A stretch of 7,241 bases of DNA, from the NCBI GenBank assembly GCA_016210435.1, contig JACQUF010000341.1, forward strand, positions 1 to 7,241, in the 5' to 3' direction. This document shows positions 6,178 to 7,241 of the stretch, piece after piece. This DNA comes from Chloroflexota bacterium (GTDB lineage Bacteria; Chloroflexota; Dehalococcoidia; Lucifugimonadales; Lucifugimonadaceae). The notes under the pieces were generated by a model. It made no database searches and had not been told where the DNA came from. It was given only the letters and a program-made list of their open reading frames with translations. Position numbers and translations under genes: made by a program. Within the stretch, counting starts at the first letter, position 1; every line of letters starts with the position of its first letter.

Positions 6178-6186
6178 TGATAGGAT
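6178..6186 (+). promoter_or_regulatory. Candidate extended -10 for the tRNA-Ala gene
   Basis: TGATAGGAT closely resembles the TGATAGGTT proposed upstream of etfB. Transcription starting about seven bases later would give a leader of about four bases before the tRNA. I see no convincing -35 at the usual distance, so the tRNA may also be read through from the upstream gene. Confidence 0.3.
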
Positions 6187-6196
6187 TTTCGTTGGC

Positions 6197-6272
6197 GGGG
6201 CTGTAGCTCATCTGGGAGAGCGTCGCAATGGCATTGCGAAGGTAAGGGGTTCGAGTCCCCTCAGCTCCACCA
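6197..6272 (+). tRNA. tRNA-Ala, anticodon GGC
   Basis: The full cloverleaf can be drawn. Acceptor GGGGCTG (6197-6203) pairs with CAGCTCC (6262-6268), including the G3-U70 pair that marks alanine tRNAs. The D stem is GCTC/GAGC. Anticodon stem TCGCA/TGCGA (6223-6227, 6235-6239) encloses ATGGCAT, with GGC at 6230-6232. The T stem AGGGG/CCCCT encloses TTCGAGT. A73 is followed by an encoded CCA (6270-6272). All stems are intact, so it should be functional. It decodes GCC and GCU. A recombinase remnant abuts its 3' end. Confidence 0.97.
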
Positions 6273-6557
6273 AACGATTCAAATTTTTCGCGGTGCGGCG
6301 GCATAGGCAGCGTGTAGTAGACCGTGGCCTCTGTGTCGCCCTTGACGATCTCGGTGACGAAGCCCTTGAGTACCGTCCGCTGCTCCTCTACCGATCCCTC
6401 GGCCAATACCCCTTCCAGATCGCCTAGATAGGCGACGATCTCGTCCGCGTCGATCACAGGCTCCTTTACCGACGCCTTTACCTGCGCCGCCCTGCCGCGC
6501 TCCTGTTCGAGCCCCGTAATCTCAGCCCGCAACTCCTTGATGCGTGCCGCCAGTACC

Positions 6558-6782
6558 TTCCGGGTCTTGCGGCCCGGTGGTGAGCTATTCGTTCGAGTCG
6601 GTGTTGACTTCATGTACCCGGGGCAGTGGTCGTGGCTGGAACCCTTTAACAAACGTTCACGATTGGTAATGGCATCCGCAGTCGGCAACGCCGGATTCGA
6701 AGTCGTGGGCGCGAAATATGGGTGGTGCAACGCGCTTCAGGTGCATGGTCGGAAGCCGGTTGCGTTCCAGAAGCCTGGTTAA
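6558..6782 (+). pseudogene. C-terminal fragment of a probable SAM-dependent methyltransferase
   Basis: The frame contains FRVLRPGGELFVRVG, which matches the post-motif RVLxPGG turn and strand of class I methyltransferases. It then has a loop with QWSWLEPFNKRSR and an ending GNAGFEVVGAKYGWCNALQVHGRKP that fits the last helix-strand pair (AGFEVV...RKP), with stop TAA at 6780. The SAM-binding N-terminal half is absent. Upstream DNA instead belongs to the recombinase remnant on the opposite strand, so the gene was cut at about 6555-6575. The frame has starts just upstream (TTG 6537, ATG 6540) that would give an 81-residue product, but I see no ribosome site. The substrate is unknown. The methyltransferase reading is an inference from a short piece. 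Confidence 0.5.
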
Positions 6783-6923
6783 AAAGCGTGCGCCCGACGC
6801 GCAACCGCATCGTCGAACTGTGGCCCCCCGGATTGGGTACTTCCGTTCGTGCAATGGTGGTACCAATGTACCTACACGCCACCGGCGCAGTCCTTGACGC
6901 TACCTCTGACGGTTTCAAGCGGC

Positions 6924-6928
6924 GGAGG
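6924..6928 (+). promoter_or_regulatory. Strong Shine-Dalgarno for the 75-aa membrane protein
   Basis: GGAGG lies seven bases before ATG 6936, near the ideal distance. It selects this start over earlier in-frame starts from 6849 that would add a low-complexity leader with GGGGS. Confidence 0.75.
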
Positions 6929-6935
6929 TGGCTCC

Positions 6936-7163
6936 ATGAACGCGACGGCGACTATTCACACGACCGGGGTATCGGACACCAGTTACGTTCAGGAGGTCAA
7001 AGGCAAGGCCGAAAGGGTTACCTGGTGGCAGGTTGCCGGTCTTGTACTTGCGGCAGTTATCGGTGCGGCGGCGCTCGCCTGGGCGGTCCTGGTACTTGTG
7101 TTGGTCGGCGGATTCGCGGTCGGCCTCTTCAACGCGGTCGTCGGAATCTTGCTCCGCATCTGA
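6936..7163 (+). CDS. Small hydrophobic membrane protein, 75 aa, unknown function
   Basis: I do not recognise a family. The start is ATG 6936, set by GGAGG (6924-6928), and the stop is TGA at 7161. The first 28 residues are polar (MNATATIHTTGVSDTSYVQE, then VKGKAERV). From WWQVAGL (30-36) to the end the chain is almost wholly hydrophobic, enough for two short membrane spans (about 31-52 and 54-73) with a GG turn near 58-59, or for one long one. There is no cleavable signal peptide pattern. The upstream 153 bp (6783-6935) holds no other gene. It ends ten bases before the stop of a gene on the other strand. The good ribosome site and clean hydrophobic pattern argue for a real gene. Confidence 0.62.
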   Translation: MNATATIHTTGVSDTSYVQEVKGKAERVTWWQVAGLVLAAVIGAAALAWAVLVLVLVGGFAVGLFNAVVGILLRI

Positions 7164-7173
7164 CCGAAAATCG

Positions 7174-7241
7174 CTAGCGGCCGTTCTCGCGCTGGCCCTT
7201 GCGGTAGTGATATTCCTCGATGAGTTTGGCGAGGGGCTTCC
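7174..7241 (-). CDS. C-terminal end of an unidentified gene running off the window
   Basis: A minus-strand frame entering from the right edge ends at TAG 7176-7174. The 21 readable residues are KPLAKLIEEYHYRKGQRENG followed by R. They are amphipathic and basic, as a C-terminal helix would be, and the frame is free of stops to the edge. It is convergent with the small membrane protein, ten bases apart. The piece is too short to name a family, and a real gene here is likely but not certain. Confidence 0.45.
   Translation of the reverse strand, partial: KPLAKLIEEYHYRKGQRENGR

Larger units (their letters stand above)
6161..6565 (-). pseudogene. C-terminal remnant of a large serine recombinase, antisense into tRNA-Ala
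   Basis: The part between about 6565 and 6284 reads as the end of a phage-type serine integrase: a coiled-coil-like KVLAARIKELRAEITGLEQE, then an acidic linker DADEIVAYLGDLEGVLAEG, then SVEEQRTVLKGFVTEIV and the terminal TVYYTLPMPP. This ending, with an SVEER-like helix, an arm ending in FV..I and a YTLPMPP strand, is what I know from recombinase C-termini. The catalytic serine domain and zinc ribbon are missing. The frame does not stop at the element edge: it stays open antisense through the complete tRNA gene (giving GTRTPYLRNAIATLSQ) and ends at TAA 6161. The frame also continues upstream past 6565 towards 6730, but that DNA is better explained by the methyltransferase remnant on the other strand. 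Likely a relic of an element that integrated at the tRNA. No function expected. Confidence 0.62.

Noticed and set aside
6284..6288. T-run after the tRNA as an intrinsic terminator
   Set aside because: No hairpin precedes it other than the tRNA itself, and the bases are part of the recombinase frame.
6249..6599. 9 bp direct repeat GTTCGAGTC (6249-6257 and 6591-6599) as att sites flanking the recombinase relic
   Set aside because: The match is short, lies in the T loop rather than running to the tRNA 3' end, and the flanks do not extend it; the right copy also reads through as methyltransferase codons. Likely chance.
6859..6872. GGTAC-CAAT-GTACC inverted repeat as an operator for the small membrane gene
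   Set aside because: Only 5 bp arms, and no convincing promoter beside it; TTGACG at 6894-6899 lacks a -10 at 16-18 bp.

Overview
This is a GC-rich bacterial window of ordinary-looking chromosome with a short mobile-element scar near its right end. Several features fit a Chloroflexota-type (Dehalococcoidia-like) or similar high-GC lineage: an EF-G paralogue of the FusA2/EF-G-2 kind, frequent TTG and GTG starts, an apparently leaderless etfB, short dispersed hairpin repeats, and serine-recombinase debris beside a tRNA gene. This placement is inferred from gene types and style; no marker gene proves it, and an actinobacterial or related host is possible.

Layout. Positions 1-1654 (+) hold the 3' part of an EF-G-like translational GTPase cut by the window edge. 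Positions 1655-1807 are a convergent intergenic region with two copies of a hairpin repeat, one lying inside a second repeat type. Positions 1808-4143 (-) hold etfB, etfA and a small protein of unknown function. etfB and etfA are nearly contiguous; a double hairpin separates etfA from the unknown gene. Positions 4144-4283 are a divergent control region with a good etfB promoter candidate, a perfect 8+8 bp inverted repeat over its -35 box, and a REP-like hairpin cluster on the rsmG side. Positions 4284-6157 (+) hold rsmG (16S rRNA m7G methyltransferase) overlapping by 4 bp a polytopic membrane protein of the LPG-synthase/UPF0104 flippase-like family.

Positions 6197-6272 (+) encode an intact tRNA-Ala(GGC) with CCA. 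Against its 3' end, on the minus strand, lies the C-terminal piece of a large serine recombinase, joined near 6560 to the C-terminal piece of a probable SAM-dependent methyltransferase on the plus strand. I read this as a decayed integrative element that used the tRNA gene as its target. The right end has a 75-residue membrane protein with a strong ribosome binding site and the last codons of a minus-strand gene running off the window.

Working together: EtfB and EtfA form one electron-carrying heterodimer and are co-transcribed. RsmG and the membrane protein are translationally coupled but have no obvious shared pathway. I found no CRISPR array, toxin-antitoxin pair or recognised defence system. 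The most distinctive signals are structural: a repeat pair with compensatory stem changes, an operator-like palindrome at a probable leaderless promoter, and a tRNA-associated recombinase remnant whose frame stays open antisense through the whole tRNA.
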